42,352 nt of DNA from an uncultured Actinomycetes bacterium (GTDB lineage Bacteria; Actinomycetota; Actinomycetes; Nanopelagicales; Nanopelagicaceae): the NCBI GenBank assembly GCA_903850565.1, contig CAINLV010000067.1, positions 1 through 42,352 of the forward strand, given 5' to 3'. The notes below the pieces were generated by a model. The model saw nothing but the letters and a program-made list of their open reading frames with translations, did no database searches and had not been told where the DNA came from. Shown in pieces: positions 32,784-41,519 of this stretch; the first letter of the stretch is position 1; every line of letters starts with the position of its first letter. The position numbers were made by a program, and so were the translations under genes.

Positions 32784-35480
32784 GTGGTTGCGTTCATAGA
32801 AAAAATGTTGCGTGCTGGTGAAGGCCGGGCAATTCGGAAATTGGAAGCTATCGCTGCGGCGGTTAATGCTCAAGAACCGAAAATTTCGGCGCTTAGTGAT
32901 GTCGAACTCCGTGGAATGACCGATCAATTCCGATCGCGGCTAACCGCAGGTGAAACCTTGGATGACATCTTGCCCGAAGCCTTTGCCTGTGTCCGCGAAG
33001 CAGCGATTCGAACCCTGGGACAACGTCATTACGACGTGCAGATGATGGGCGGTGCGGCGTTACACCAAGGCAATATCGCCGAAATGCGAACTGGCGAAGG
33101 AAAGACTTTGGTTGCCACCCTTCCCTCCTACCTCAATGCATTGAGTGGTAAAGGTGTACACGTAGTCACAGTTAATGATTATCTAGCCGAGCGCGATAGC
33201 GAGTGGATGGGTCGTATCCATCGCTTCCTTGGATTAAAAGTTGGCGTGATCCTGTCCAATATGGAGCCACAACAACGTCGTGAGGCATACGCCGCCGACA
33301 TCACTTATGGAACCAACAATGAATTTGGCTTTGACTATTTGCGCGACAACATGGCGTGGAGCTTAGAAGACTGTGTCCAGCGCGAATATAACTTTGCGGT
33401 TGTTGATGAAGTGGACTCGATCTTGGTCGACGAAGCGAGAACTCCACTGATTATTAGTGGTCCTGCCGACAAGGCCACTAAGTGGTACGTCGAGTTTGCC
33501 ACCATTGCAACCAAGTTAGAACGCGATGTGCATTATGAAGTAGATGAAAAGAAGAAGACCATCGGCGTTCTAGAAGAGGGCGTTACAAAGGTCGAACAAC
33601 TTTTAGGTATCGACAATCTTTACGAAGCGGTTAATACTCCAATGATTGGGTATTTGAATAACGCGGTTCGGGCAAAAGAACTGTTCAAGCGCGATAAAGA
33701 TTATGTAGTTATGAGCGGTGAACTCCTGATTGTTGATGAGCATACGGGCCGTATTCTGGCCGGTCGCCGCTACAACGAAGGGTTACACCAAGCATTAGAG
33801 GCAAAAGAGCGCGTTGAAATCAAGGATGAGAACCAGACCTTGGCAACAATTACGCTTCAGAATTATTTCCGTCTGTATAGCAAATTATCCGGAATGACCG
33901 GTACTGCTCAGACCGAAGCATCTGAATTCTTGCAGATTTATAAATTAGGTGTGATCCCGATTCCTACCAACAAGCCAATGTTGCGTGATGACAAATCAGA
34001 TTTAATTTATAAGACGGAAGCGGCAAAATTCACCGCTTGTGCGGAAGACATTTCCACTCGCCACAAGGCAGGCCAGCCAGTTCTCGTTGGAACAGTTAGC
34101 GTGGAAAAATCTGAAGAACTTTCCCACCTACTTAAAATTCGCGGAATTCCACATGAAGTCTTGAATGCGAAACAACATGAACGCGAAGCAGCCATCGTTG
34201 CTAGAGCCGGAACTGTTGGAGCAGTGACTGTTGCCACCAATATGGCCGGTCGTGGTACCGACATCATGCTGGGTGGAAACCCAGAATTTATGGCAGATTT
34301 TGAATTACAACGCCGGGGCTTAAGCCCGGTTGAAACACCAGAAGAGTACGAAGCAGCATGGCCGGCGGAGTTGGCTAAGCAGAAGGCCGCAGTGTCCAAA
34401 GAGCACGAAGTTGTTATCAGCGTCGGTGGTCTTTATGTTTTGGGAACTGAGCGCCACGAATCTCGACGTATTGATAATCAGCTAAGAGGTCGTTCTGGTC
34501 GCCAAGGTGATCCTGGTGAATCTCGTTTCTATCTATCGCTTCAAGATGACTTAATGCGACGATTCAATTCTGGATTAGTGGAGCGCTTCTTGGGTGCTGC
34601 TGGCATTCCAGACGATGCACCTATTGAATCCAAAATTGTTTCAAATGCTATTCGTTCTGCTCAAACTCAAGTAGAAGCCCTCAACTTCGACATGCGAAAA
34701 AATGTTCTGAAGTATGACGATGTTATGAATCGCCAACGAGAAGTGGTTTATGAGGAACGACGTGAAGTTCTCGAAGGCGCCGACATCAAAGATCAGGTTC
34801 AGACTTTCATGACCGAAACTTTGACCGCTTATGTAGCAGCCGCTACTGCAGATGGCTATCCCGAAGAATGGGACCTGGATACCTTGTTTACTGCGCTAAG
34901 AGCGCTCTTCCCAGTTTCCTTTACGCCAGAAGAATTACTGGCCGAAGTTGGCGGGGCTGCCGGATTGGACCAAGATTTCCTTACCCACAAGATTTTGGAA
35001 GATGCCCAAGCCGCTTATGCAAAGCGTGAAGAAAGTTTGGGAGTTGAAGTAACCAGAGAATTGGAGCGAAAGATTCTGCTCTCGGTTCTGGATCGAAAAT
35101 GGCGAGAGCACCTATATGAGATGGATTATTTGCAAGAGGGAATTGGTCTGCGAGCCATGGCTCAACGAGATCCTTTGGTGGAATACCAACGAGAAGGTTT
35201 CGATCTCTTCGCTGCGATGATGGATTCCATCAAGGAAGAAATTGTTGGCTATCTCTTCAACGTAGAAGTCCAAGTCACCTCAGATACTCACGAAGTCGAA
35301 GCAAAGGGATTGGTTGCCGATCAGCCTGCTCCGCAACAACTTCGCTATTCAGCCAGTGATATCGATGGAGCAGTTCGAAATGCCGGCGAGGTTAGCCGAA
35401 ACGCACCATGTCCTTGCGGTTCCGGAAAGAAGTACAAGCGTTGTCATGGAGTGACTGAAGCTCCACGACATATGGTGTAG
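32784..35480 (+). CDS. secA: Preprotein translocase ATPase SecA
   Basis: 898 residues from the GTG at 32784, preceded by GAAGAGGA. It starts [21 protein letters not shown], the usual SecA N-terminus, so the upstream GTG at 32691 is rejected. Motifs: Walker A GEGKTLVA (K107), [31 protein letters not shown], and [17 protein letters not shown]. The C-terminus keeps the zinc-binding [15 protein letters not shown] that contacts SecB or ribosomes. SecA drives protein export through SecYEG. Confidence 0.95.
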   Translation: MVAFIEKMLRAGEGRAIRKLEAIAAAVNAQEPKISALSDVELRGMTDQFRSRLTAGETLDDILPEAFACVREAAIRTLGQRHYDVQMMGGAALHQGNIAEMRTGEGKTLVATLPSYLNALSGKGVHVVTVNDYLAERDSEWMGRIHRFLGLKVGVILSNMEPQQRREAYAADITYGTNNEFGFDYLRDNMAWSLEDCVQREYNFAVVDEVDSILVDEARTPLIISGPADKATKWYVEFATIATKLERDVHYEVDEKKKTIGVLEEGVTKVEQLLGIDNLYEAVNTPMIGYLNNAVRAKELFKRDKDYVVMSGELLIVDEHTGRILAGRRYNEGLHQALEAKERVEIKDENQTLATITLQNYFRLYSKLSGMTGTAQTEASEFLQIYKLGVIPIPTNKPMLRDDKSDLIYKTEAAKFTACAEDISTRHKAGQPVLVGTVSVEKSEELSHLLKIRGIPHEVLNAKQHEREAAIVARAGTVGAVTVATNMAGRGTDIMLGGNPEFMADFELQRRGLSPVETPEEYEAAWPAELAKQKAAVSKEHEVVISVGGLYVLGTERHESRRIDNQLRGRSGRQGDPGESRFYLSLQDDLMRRFNSGLVERFLGAAGIPDDAPIESKIVSNAIRSAQTQVEALNFDMRKNVLKYDDVMNRQREVVYEERREVLEGADIKDQVQTFMTETLTAYVAAATADGYPEEWDLDTLFTALRALFPVSFTPEELLAEVGGAAGLDQDFLTHKILEDAQAAYAKREESLGVEVTRELERKILLSVLDRKWREHLYEMDYLQEGIGLRAMAQRDPLVEYQREGFDLFAAMMDSIKEEIVGYLFNVEVQVTSDTHEVEAKGLVADQPAPQQLRYSASDIDGAVRNAGEVSRNAPCPCGSGKKYKRCHGVTEAPRHMV

Positions 35481-35499
35481 TCCATACTCGCCAGAATCG

Positions 35500-36021
35500 C
35501 TAAAGCAGAATCATCTCGGTACATAGCCATCGCTTGTCCACGCCTTCAAAGCGCAGGATAAGCGATCGGACTCGATCTGCAATCTTCAAGGTGACGGTCG
35601 TTTCACAAACCCCCTCAATAGGTTGGGAGAGATAGATCTTTCGAACCCGGGGTATCTCTTTGAAGGTACCTGATTTTCTGGCTAATTGCGCATGAACGCT
35701 GCGGTGGCACCATCTGGCTAGCTGCATCGGGTGACGCCGCCCGCCCCAAATCTCGACGACGGCAACCACGAAGCGCTCAACCCAACCTTCTAACTCGGGT
35801 AGTTCGCTCAGCGGACTGGGGCGCGGACTCCATTCTGGATCGACTGTTTCGCCAGGCAGATTATTGGGAGTTGGTACCAAGAAGAGTTTTCGGGGGATGG
35901 CGGGAATCGTTCTCGCCACCTCCTTCTCGGCGTATAGCGCCAACATGGGGTGAGACCACATCGCTGGATCAATGGGAACTTTGGAGCCAGAAGTTGCGAA
36001 ATTAAGCGCGCGAGAAATCAT
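35500..36021 (-). CDS. Rv3235 family protein
   Basis: 173 residues. The C-terminal ~100 residues (VVAVVEIWGGRRHPMQLARWC, VRKIYLSQPIEGVCETTVTL, LRFEGVDKRWLCTEMILL) match the Rv3235 family, found near secA in Actinobacteria. The N-terminal part is Pro-rich. Function unknown. A GAAGGAAGG ribosome site precedes the start. It diverges from the CpaB-like gene across a region holding a palindrome. Confidence 0.72.
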   Translation of the reverse strand: MISRALNFATSGSKVPIDPAMWSHPMLALYAEKEVARTIPAIPRKLFLVPTPNNLPGETVDPEWSPRPSPLSELPELEGWVERFVVAVVEIWGGRRHPMQLARWCHRSVHAQLARKSGTFKEIPRVRKIYLSQPIEGVCETTVTLKIADRVRSLILRFEGVDKRWLCTEMILL

Positions 36022-36054
36022 GGCTTGACTCTGCCTTCCTTCGCCTGACTTTTC

Positions 36055-36072
36055 TTCATCCGTTCGGATGAA
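36055..36072. promoter_or_regulatory. Palindromic operator-like site
   Basis: TTCATCCG and CGGATGAA form an 8-base inverted repeat around TT. It lies in the 125-base divergent region between the Rv3235-family and CpaB-like genes, followed by an A-rich tract. Either a repressor site or a small hairpin. Confidence 0.5.
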
Positions 36073-36146
36073 AATTAAAAAACACTTTGCGTGAGGTTGT
36101 GGAAGAAGCGAAGCGCAATTTCGCCGCGGTGCTTTAAGAATGCACC

Positions 36147-36749
36147 ATGCTAAATATCAAATTTCCAACTCCTCGCAGCCCGCGAACCTACGTTGCCATT
36201 GGATTAATCTTTCTCGCTTTGGTGGCCGCGATGGCAATATCTGGTGAAGCACAAAAAACCTCATTGGTCTGGGCCGCCAGTCGAGATCTCTCGCCTGGTC
36301 ATTTAATTATCGCTGGGGACCTTATGACTAAACAGGTACTCCTTCCGGATAATGCTCGCGGATACTTTCTCCATTCTGTAGCAGTAACCGGCTATTCAGT
36401 TACTCGCGCTATTTCCACTTCTGAATTAATTCCTACCTCTTCGATTTCAAAATCTCAAAGTATTTCGATCATGCGCAGCTTGCCGATTCGAGTTTCGCGA
36501 AATGATATGCCCATCAATCTTCGCGCTGGTCAAGAAGTTGATATTTATTCGATTCCGCTTCCCAATAATCCCAACCCTTTTGATCCGCTCTTAGTTGCAA
36601 GACATCTGAACGTTGAATCAATTGATCAAAAGACTATTGATTTGGGTGGCGAAATTGGTGTGGTTCTCTCAGTCTCAGACACCTTGGTTTTGCCAATCAT
36701 CAATAACATTGAGAATTCCAGAGTGTTGGTGGTGCGTCATGCGCTCTGA
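36147..36749 (+). CDS. CpaB-like SAF domain protein
   Basis: 200 residues. One N-terminal membrane helix (VAIGLIFLALVAAMAI, about 16-33) is followed by a SAF domain (about 45-115: LVWAASRDLSPGHLIIAGDL, VTGYSVTRAI, MPINLRAGQEVDIYSIP). This matches the periplasmic half of CpaB/RcpC pilus proteins. It is coupled to the CpaE-like gene, whose ATG at 36739 overlaps its end. No pilin, TadA ATPase or TadB/C genes are in the window. Confidence 0.8.
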   Translation: MLNIKFPTPRSPRTYVAIGLIFLALVAAMAISGEAQKTSLVWAASRDLSPGHLIIAGDLMTKQVLLPDNARGYFLHSVAVTGYSVTRAISTSELIPTSSISKSQSISIMRSLPIRVSRNDMPINLRAGQEVDIYSIPLPNNPNPFDPLLVARHLNVESIDQKTIDLGGEIGVVLSVSDTLVLPIINNIENSRVLVVRHAL

Positions 36750-37803
36750 GATCCCACAACTAGAAGTAATAACCGCAATTTCTGATGCAGAAACTGAAGA
36801 TTTCGTCTCTCAACTTCTCTTTTCGCAGGGCTGGAGTATCATTTTTCGAGCGATCGATGGTGCCTCTTTGAAGGCGGCGTTAAATGAAAGAGGAGCCGAA
36901 CTTCGCACCGTCATTATTTACCGAAACGATTTGCCTGGAACAGAAGTTGGCGAATTAGAGTCCTTGGCTTCTCCGACCATATCCATGATCTGCATTGACA
37001 ATGTAGAAGTTAACTCACACAAGCTTATGGTGCACATTCGGGGTCAATTGCGATTGCCACTAGTCCAGCAAGGCGTGCGCTCCGAATCAGTTGCACTGGC
37101 AAGTGGAAGAAATCCAATGCCCGCAGTCATTGCGGCCGAAAAACATCAGCCAAAGATTGTTACTGTCACTGGAACTGCCGGCGCACCCGGTCGAAGTCAC
37201 GTGGCTTTCAACTTAGCCAACTATTTGTCATGGCAGCGGAGCGTGCAATTGATCGATGCAGATCTTCGTTCCCCTTCATTGGCTTATCTCATGGGCAATG
37301 GGAAGAACGCGGGAAATAGATGCCAATTGATCACGATGGACCTTGAGCAAAGGCCGATTCAGATTCCGCATCAAGCAAACTCACCCAGAGAAGTATCGGT
37401 TATTGATATCGGCGCTCTTCCACCGATAAAGGAGGTCATCACTGATCGACGTTGGCAAGCCTGTCTCATCAATAATATTTTGGAATCTTCTTCCTCATTG
37501 GTTTTTGTCACCAGATCTTCTGGTCTAGGGCTGATGAGGTTGCAGCAATTCATCGCTGACTTTCCTATCCTTCTTCGAAAAATTCCCATCATCTATGTCC
37601 TCAATCAGAGCACGACTACACGAGAAGATCGCGCCATTGAATCTCGATTCCTGGCTTTAACGGCTGGTGAAGAACATTTCGTGCTTCCTCACGATCACCG
37701 TCCCGTAACTGGCCCACGTGCCAAGAGTGGTCCACTTGATTTCAGCAACAACATGTCTCGCTTAGGAAAGGAGATTGGTAAGATCGCTGCTGTTGTTTCA
37801 TAA
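36739..37803 (+). CDS. CpaE/TadZ-like ATPase with atypical P-loop
   Basis: 354 residues. A receiver-like N-terminal part (about 1-120) is followed by a MinD-like ATPase. The P-loop at about 145-154 reads GTAGAPGRSH, with Arg (R152) where the Walker Lys sits, then SVQLIDADLRSP. This variant occurs in actinobacterial CpaE-like proteins, from memory. CpaE/TadZ localises Tad pilus machinery. I used the ATG at 36739; a longer frame from 36613 would lie largely within the previous gene. Confidence 0.8.
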   Translation: MRSEIPQLEVITAISDAETEDFVSQLLFSQGWSIIFRAIDGASLKAALNERGAELRTVIIYRNDLPGTEVGELESLASPTISMICIDNVEVNSHKLMVHIRGQLRLPLVQQGVRSESVALASGRNPMPAVIAAEKHQPKIVTVTGTAGAPGRSHVAFNLANYLSWQRSVQLIDADLRSPSLAYLMGNGKNAGNRCQLITMDLEQRPIQIPHQANSPREVSVIDIGALPPIKEVITDRRWQACLINNILESSSSLVFVTRSSGLGLMRLQQFIADFPILLRKIPIIYVLNQSTTTREDRAIESRFLALTAGEEHFVLPHDHRPVTGPRAKSGPLDFSNNMSRLGKEIGKIAAVVS

Positions 37804-37838
37804 ATGAGACGAAAGATCGCAGGAGTGGGGGGTCTGTT

Positions 37839-39305
37839 ATGAGTGCCCGCAATGATCAGATTCCAACCCAGACTGCGTTGAGCCAAGCAGATCGAGATCG
37901 ATTATCTGAACTGGTTGCTGAATGGCAATTACTGGCCGACCTCTCCTTTGCAGATTTGATTTTGTGGGTACCGAAACGGCGTGATTACATCACCTGGCCA
38001 GAGGGATATGTGGCCATAGCCCACATCAGACCCACTACGGCTGCGACAGTGTTCACCCAAGATGTGATTGGAAGAGAATTAACTTGGGGCGAAAATCCTA
38101 GAATTGATCGGGCATTGGCTCAGGGTGAAATCGTCCGAGACAGCCAACCTGAACTTGTGGGTGACTTGCTCATCAAAGAAGAGACCGTCCCGGTTCTCTA
38201 TCAGGAGCGAGTCATTGCCGTTATTTCACGCCACCGCGATGCGGTTCAAATGCGTTCTGCATCTCGCCTGGAGATAAATTATCGCGAAATTGCCCACAAT
38301 ATTTATCGAATGGTTTCCGAAGGCGCTTTTCCGATTCAAAACAGTATTTATCGAGCCGAGTCTGCACCTCGCGTTGGCGATGGACTTATTCGATTGGATG
38401 CAGCAGGAAATATTACATATGCCAGCCCCAATGCTCGCTCTGCACTGAGCCGAGCTGGTTGGGATGCGGAGTTAGAGAATCATATTTTCGGGGAAGTGTT
38501 AGAAACTCTTTCCAAATCGCTTAAGCAGGCAACCGATGAACGTTGGCGAACGGTCATGAATGGAGAGCAACTTCGCCGAGCAGATTTTGAAAATGAACTT
38601 GGAATCATGGATTTATTAATTATTCCTTTGACCCAAGGCCAGGATCGAATTGGTGCCATTGTCTTAATTCATAATGTCACCGAACTTCGCAGACGAGATC
38701 AAGCGTTAGTAACTAAGGATGCAACAATCCGAGAGATTCATCATCGAGTAAAGAATAATCTTCAAACAGTTTCGGCCCTGCTTCGGCTTCAATCTCGTCG
38801 CGTCGAAGATCCAACTGCAAGTGCTGCTTTGGCCGAGGCCATTCGTCGCGTCGCGTCGATCGCGATTGTTCACGAAACGCTTTCGACCAGTTCCACCGAA
38901 ACCGTTGCCTTTGATGAAATTTATGATCGAATTGTGTACAACGCGATTGAGTTAAGTTCTCGCCCCATCACCTTGGCGAAAGAGGGGACCTTTGGAATAT
39001 TTTCGGCGCAACAAGCTACCCCGTTGGCACTGGTGATCACCGAGCTCATTCATAATTCGCTAGAACATGGATTGGCCGAAACTGGGGACACGCTCCGGGC
39101 TGAAATCTCCAGAACTGCCGATTCCTGCACTATCTCCATCATCGACAACGGCGGCGGGTTGCCAGAAGATTTTGAATGGGAGCAATCCTCTAATTTGGGG
39201 CTACAAATAGTGCTTACTCTGACCGAGAATGAATTAAAAGGGACGATTAGCCTTACCCGGGTCGGCGATCAGACTTGGGCGACCTTGAATTTTCCGATCC
39301 GATAA
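37839..39305 (+). CDS. pdtaS: Sensor histidine kinase, PdtaS-like
   Basis: 488 residues, no membrane span. A GAF-like domain (about 20-160) and PAS domain (about 175-285) precede a HisKA_2 dimerisation domain with REIHHRVKNN (phospho-acceptor H302) and an ATPase domain with LVITELIHNSLEHG and DNGGGLP. This matches actinobacterial PdtaS (Rv3220c), which phosphorylates the RNA-binding antiterminator PdtaR; pdtaR is not in this window. AGGAG precedes the start. It is convergent with whiB1, as in M. tuberculosis. Confidence 0.88.
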   Translation: MSARNDQIPTQTALSQADRDRLSELVAEWQLLADLSFADLILWVPKRRDYITWPEGYVAIAHIRPTTAATVFTQDVIGRELTWGENPRIDRALAQGEIVRDSQPELVGDLLIKEETVPVLYQERVIAVISRHRDAVQMRSASRLEINYREIAHNIYRMVSEGAFPIQNSIYRAESAPRVGDGLIRLDAAGNITYASPNARSALSRAGWDAELENHIFGEVLETLSKSLKQATDERWRTVMNGEQLRRADFENELGIMDLLIIPLTQGQDRIGAIVLIHNVTELRRRDQALVTKDATIREIHHRVKNNLQTVSALLRLQSRRVEDPTASAALAEAIRRVASIAIVHETLSTSSTETVAFDEIYDRIVYNAIELSSRPITLAKEGTFGIFSAQQATPLALVITELIHNSLEHGLAETGDTLRAEISRTADSCTISIIDNGGGLPEDFEWEQSSNLGLQIVLTLTENELKGTISLTRVGDQTWATLNFPIR

Positions 39306-39313
39306 CCACAACC

Positions 39314-39339
39314 CTCGTGCGGCAGTAAAAAACCAGCGG
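39314..39339. repeat. Repeat flanking whiB1, 3' copy
   Basis: CTCGTGCGGCAGTAAAAAAC followed by CAGCGG. Its near-copy lies at 39645-39671 on the other side of whiB1, differing by a 1-base and a 2-base indel and a few substitutions. Confidence 0.55.
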
Positions 39340-39343
39340 GTTT
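39327..39343 (-). terminator. Weak terminator at the end of whiB1
   Basis: On the reverse strand AAACC pairs with GGTTT around CGCT, with a run of Ts after the stem. It overlaps the whiB1 stop codon and the 3' repeat copy. Confidence 0.35.
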
Positions 39344-39611
39344 AGAAGCTGTTCTGGCTCTCCATCATTCGAGCGCGATTTCGAGCTGCCCGACGCTTCA
39401 ACGCCCGACGCTCATCTTCGGACAAACCGCCCCACACCCCAGCATCTTGGCCGCTTTCCAGCGCCCAGGCTAGGCAGGAATCCTTTACGACACAGCGATT
39501 GCAGACCTTTTTAGCCTCTTCAATTTGGGCTAAAGCCGGTCCAGTATTTCCTATCGGGAAGAAGAGTTCAGGATCTTCATCACGGCAGGCCGCTTCGTGT
39601 CGCCAGTCCAT
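39342..39611 (-). CDS. whiB1: WhiB1-family iron-sulfur regulator
   Basis: 89 residues from the ATG at 39611 (MDWRHEAACRDEDPELFFP), identical in layout to WhiB1. Four cysteines at C9, C37, C40 and C46 bind a [4Fe-4S] cluster; GVWGGLSEDERRALKRR forms the turn and DNA-binding tail. WhiB1 is essential and nitric-oxide sensitive in M. tuberculosis, where it binds the major sigma factor. A GAGGAG site lies upstream. An ATG at 39692 would add 27 unlikely residues and is rejected. Confidence 0.94.
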   Translation of the reverse strand: MDWRHEAACRDEDPELFFPIGNTGPALAQIEEAKKVCNRCVVKDSCLAWALESGQDAGVWGGLSEDERRALKRRAARNRARMMESQNSF

Positions 39612-39844
39612 GGGTCGTTGATCTCCTCGATAGGTTGGTAGTTGCTTCGTGCTGGCAGTAAACCAGCGACGGACTTTGGTAAAGATAAGCACCTCAACTG
39701 TGAGATACCTAAGGTCGTATTCTCTCGCGAACTACCTACCTTAACAAGGACATTGGCTGAGAGATTCCTTCAAATATCGGGCAATGGGTAGGGGATAGGT
39801 CACATTTCGAGAATTTTCACAGGCAATTCACCTAGGGTGGCTAA
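39612..39844. promoter_or_regulatory. Divergent region of whiB1 and the secreted-protein gene
   Basis: 233 bases hold both promoters. GCTGG (39651-39655) and CCAGC (39663-39667) form a hairpin in the whiB1 leader, inside the 5' repeat copy. AGGGTGG at 39834-39840 is the ribosome site of the + strand gene. No tRNA or riboswitch fold was recognised. Confidence 0.4.
39645..39671. repeat. Repeat flanking whiB1, 5' copy
   Basis: TTCGTGCTGGCAGTAAACC followed by AGCGACGG. Near-copy of 39314-39339. In the whiB1 transcript it lies in the leader and can fold into a GCTGG/CCAGC stem. Confidence 0.55.
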
Positions 39845-40399
39845 ATGAAGCGAATTTTCACGACAATCCTGCTCTCCCTCACCGCGCTGACCCTCGCCTG
39901 CTCAGCCCAGGCATATGCGATGGGTTCGGGAAACTCATATGTAGATGCCCAAACCGGGCTGACCTATTCGCTCTATAAGCCAGTCAATACCGCGGGATTG
40001 GCCCAAACCAAGTTTTCCCTGCTGGACTGTGGCGTCGGGAAAGAGCAATGGGTAGCCGTCAGATTCGCTAGTGGAAAGAAAACCATTGAAGTTATGCAGA
40101 CCATGGCTGGCGCGCACTGCTCAAACCCTGGGCTGGCGAAGAAATTAGCTTTGGTAACGGTCAGCAATAGAACCGCCGCCGTCTACGTCTTTTGTGACCC
40201 GGCAAAGCCTGCCGCCTTTAAGAAGTGCGGCACTGCCGATATCAAATCGGTCGGGGGATACATCTCCTTCCGCCTTCCTGGCTATTACAAGATGAAGGCG
40301 ACTGATGTTGAAGTCTTGGCAACTGGGGGCATCACGTATACTCAGTTGTTAGCGGTATCTAGATCGATGACCCCGGCATCAACCAGTTCATCTAACTAG
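39845..40399 (+). CDS. Secreted protein of unknown function
   Basis: 184 residues. A Sec signal peptide covers about 1-25 (KRIFTTILLSLTALTLACSAQAYA), with a likely cleavage after AYA; the Cys in it does not sit in a good lipobox. The mature part has four cysteines (LDCGV, AHCSN, VFCDP, KKCGT) that could form two disulfides. I recognise no family. It diverges from whiB1 and precedes msrA, so a role outside the membrane under redox conditions is possible but unsupported. Confidence 0.7.
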   Translation: MKRIFTTILLSLTALTLACSAQAYAMGSGNSYVDAQTGLTYSLYKPVNTAGLAQTKFSLLDCGVGKEQWVAVRFASGKKTIEVMQTMAGAHCSNPGLAKKLALVTVSNRTAAVYVFCDPAKPAAFKKCGTADIKSVGGYISFRLPGYYKMKATDVEVLATGGITYTQLLAVSRSMTPASTSSSN

Positions 40400-40508
40400 C
40401 AAAAGGGAAGATTTCAAGGCGCCGGTAACTTAAGGTTTGCGCAGCTTCTTGATGGAACTGGCATCTTTTCAAGGGGAACAAGATAGCCAAACCTGCGAAG
40501 ATACCCGC
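40400..40508 (+). promoter_or_regulatory. Leader region before msrA
   Basis: 109 bases. AGGTTTG (40433-40439) and CAAACCT (40488-40494) form a 7-base inverted repeat, separated by 48 bases. No clear terminator; function unknown. Confidence 0.3.
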
Positions 40509-41042
40509 ATGAGCGAGAAAGCCTATTTTGCGACCGGATGTTTCTGGGGCGCTGAACGACGTTTCTGGAAGATGGCGGGAGTCTTGGCGACTTCGGTGGG
40601 CTATATGGGTGGCGCAAGACCGTCGCCCTCCTACGAACAAGTGTGCACGGGGGTAACTGGGCATGCTGAAACTGTAGAAGTCGAATTTGATCCGGAAATT
40701 GTTGGCTATCAAAGGCTCTTGGAAGAATTTTGGGTAATGCATGACCCCACTTCACTGAACCAACAAGGTGGCGACATTGGAACTCAGTATCGAAGCGCGA
40801 TTTTTACTACCTCGCCAGCACAGATGATCGAGGCGATAAATTCCAAAGATATTTATGAAGCCGAATTATTAAAAAACGGGTTGGACAGCATATGTACCGA
40901 AATCCAACAAGCAGAGGGTCATACCTATTGGCTCGCTGAGGAGTACCACCAAAAGTATTTGAAGAAGAATCCCAACGGATATGACTGTCATTCATCAACT
41001 GGTGTTGCCTTCCCGACTTTAGCGTCCGAATTGGAGAAATAA
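40509..41042 (+). CDS. msrA: Peptide methionine (S)-S-oxide reductase MsrA
   Basis: 177 residues from the ATG at 40509. The active-site motif GCFWG contains C11, and GYMGGARPSPSYEQVCTGVTGHAE follows the family pattern. It reduces the S-epimer of methionine sulfoxide in proteins, using thioredoxin. A TTG at 40437 would add 24 residues absent from the family and is rejected. Its stop overlaps msrB as TAATG; together they repair both sulfoxide epimers. Confidence 0.94.
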   Translation: MSEKAYFATGCFWGAERRFWKMAGVLATSVGYMGGARPSPSYEQVCTGVTGHAETVEVEFDPEIVGYQRLLEEFWVMHDPTSLNQQGGDIGTQYRSAIFTTSPAQMIEAINSKDIYEAELLKNGLDSICTEIQQAEGHTYWLAEEYHQKYLKKNPNGYDCHSSTGVAFPTLASELEK

Positions 41043-41488
41043 TGAGCAAAGATGAAATATCGCCGCTGCGAAGTGATGGCAGTCAGTATCCAGTTCAATT
41101 GGATGATTCAAAATTACAGAGCGAGCTAGATGCGCTTTCCTATGAGGTTTTACGAAAAGCGGCTACCGAGCGACCTTTTACCGGTGAATATACCGACACA
41201 GATAAAGTCGGAGTGTATAAATGCAAAGCTTGCCAGGCAGAACTTTTTCGAAGTGAAACTAAATTCCATTCCGGATGTGGTTGGCCATCTTTTTATGCCC
41301 CTAGTGCAGATGATGCTGTAGAACTCATTGAAGATCGTTCGCTATTTCCACGAGTTCGAACTGAAGTGCGTTGCGCTTCTTGCGGTTCGCATTTGGGTCA
41401 CGTATTTGAAGGTGAGGGTTATGAAGTTCCTACCGATCAACGCTGGTGCATTAATTCCGTATCTCTGATTTTGGAGCCCAAGGAGTAA
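41042..41488 (+). CDS. msrB: Peptide methionine (R)-S-oxide reductase MsrB
   Basis: 148 residues. The zinc site has C61, C64, C111 and C114 (CKAC, CASC). The catalytic cysteine is C136 in RWCINSVSL, with HSGCGWPSF upstream as in the family. It reduces the R-epimer of methionine sulfoxide. Coupled to msrA by a one-base overlap. Confidence 0.94.
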   Translation: MSKDEISPLRSDGSQYPVQLDDSKLQSELDALSYEVLRKAATERPFTGEYTDTDKVGVYKCKACQAELFRSETKFHSGCGWPSFYAPSADDAVELIEDRSLFPRVRTEVRCASCGSHLGHVFEGEGYEVPTDQRWCINSVSLILEPKE

Positions 41489-41519
41489 AAAGTGGCGGGC
41501 TAGTTTTCTAGCGCTCGCC
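41487..41519 (-). terminator. Terminator of the DNA glycosylase gene
   Basis: GCTAG/CTAGC (41499-41503, 41508-41512) form an inner stem around TTTT, with GGCG/CGCC as an outer stem. On the reverse strand this is followed by TTTTT (41487-41491). It overlaps the stop codon at 41500-41502 and also sits just after msrB. Confidence 0.6.

Noticed and set aside
36613-36738. Longer version of the CpaE-like protein
   Set aside because: The added 42 codons lie fully within the CpaB-like gene in another frame; ATG 36739 is coupled to its end.
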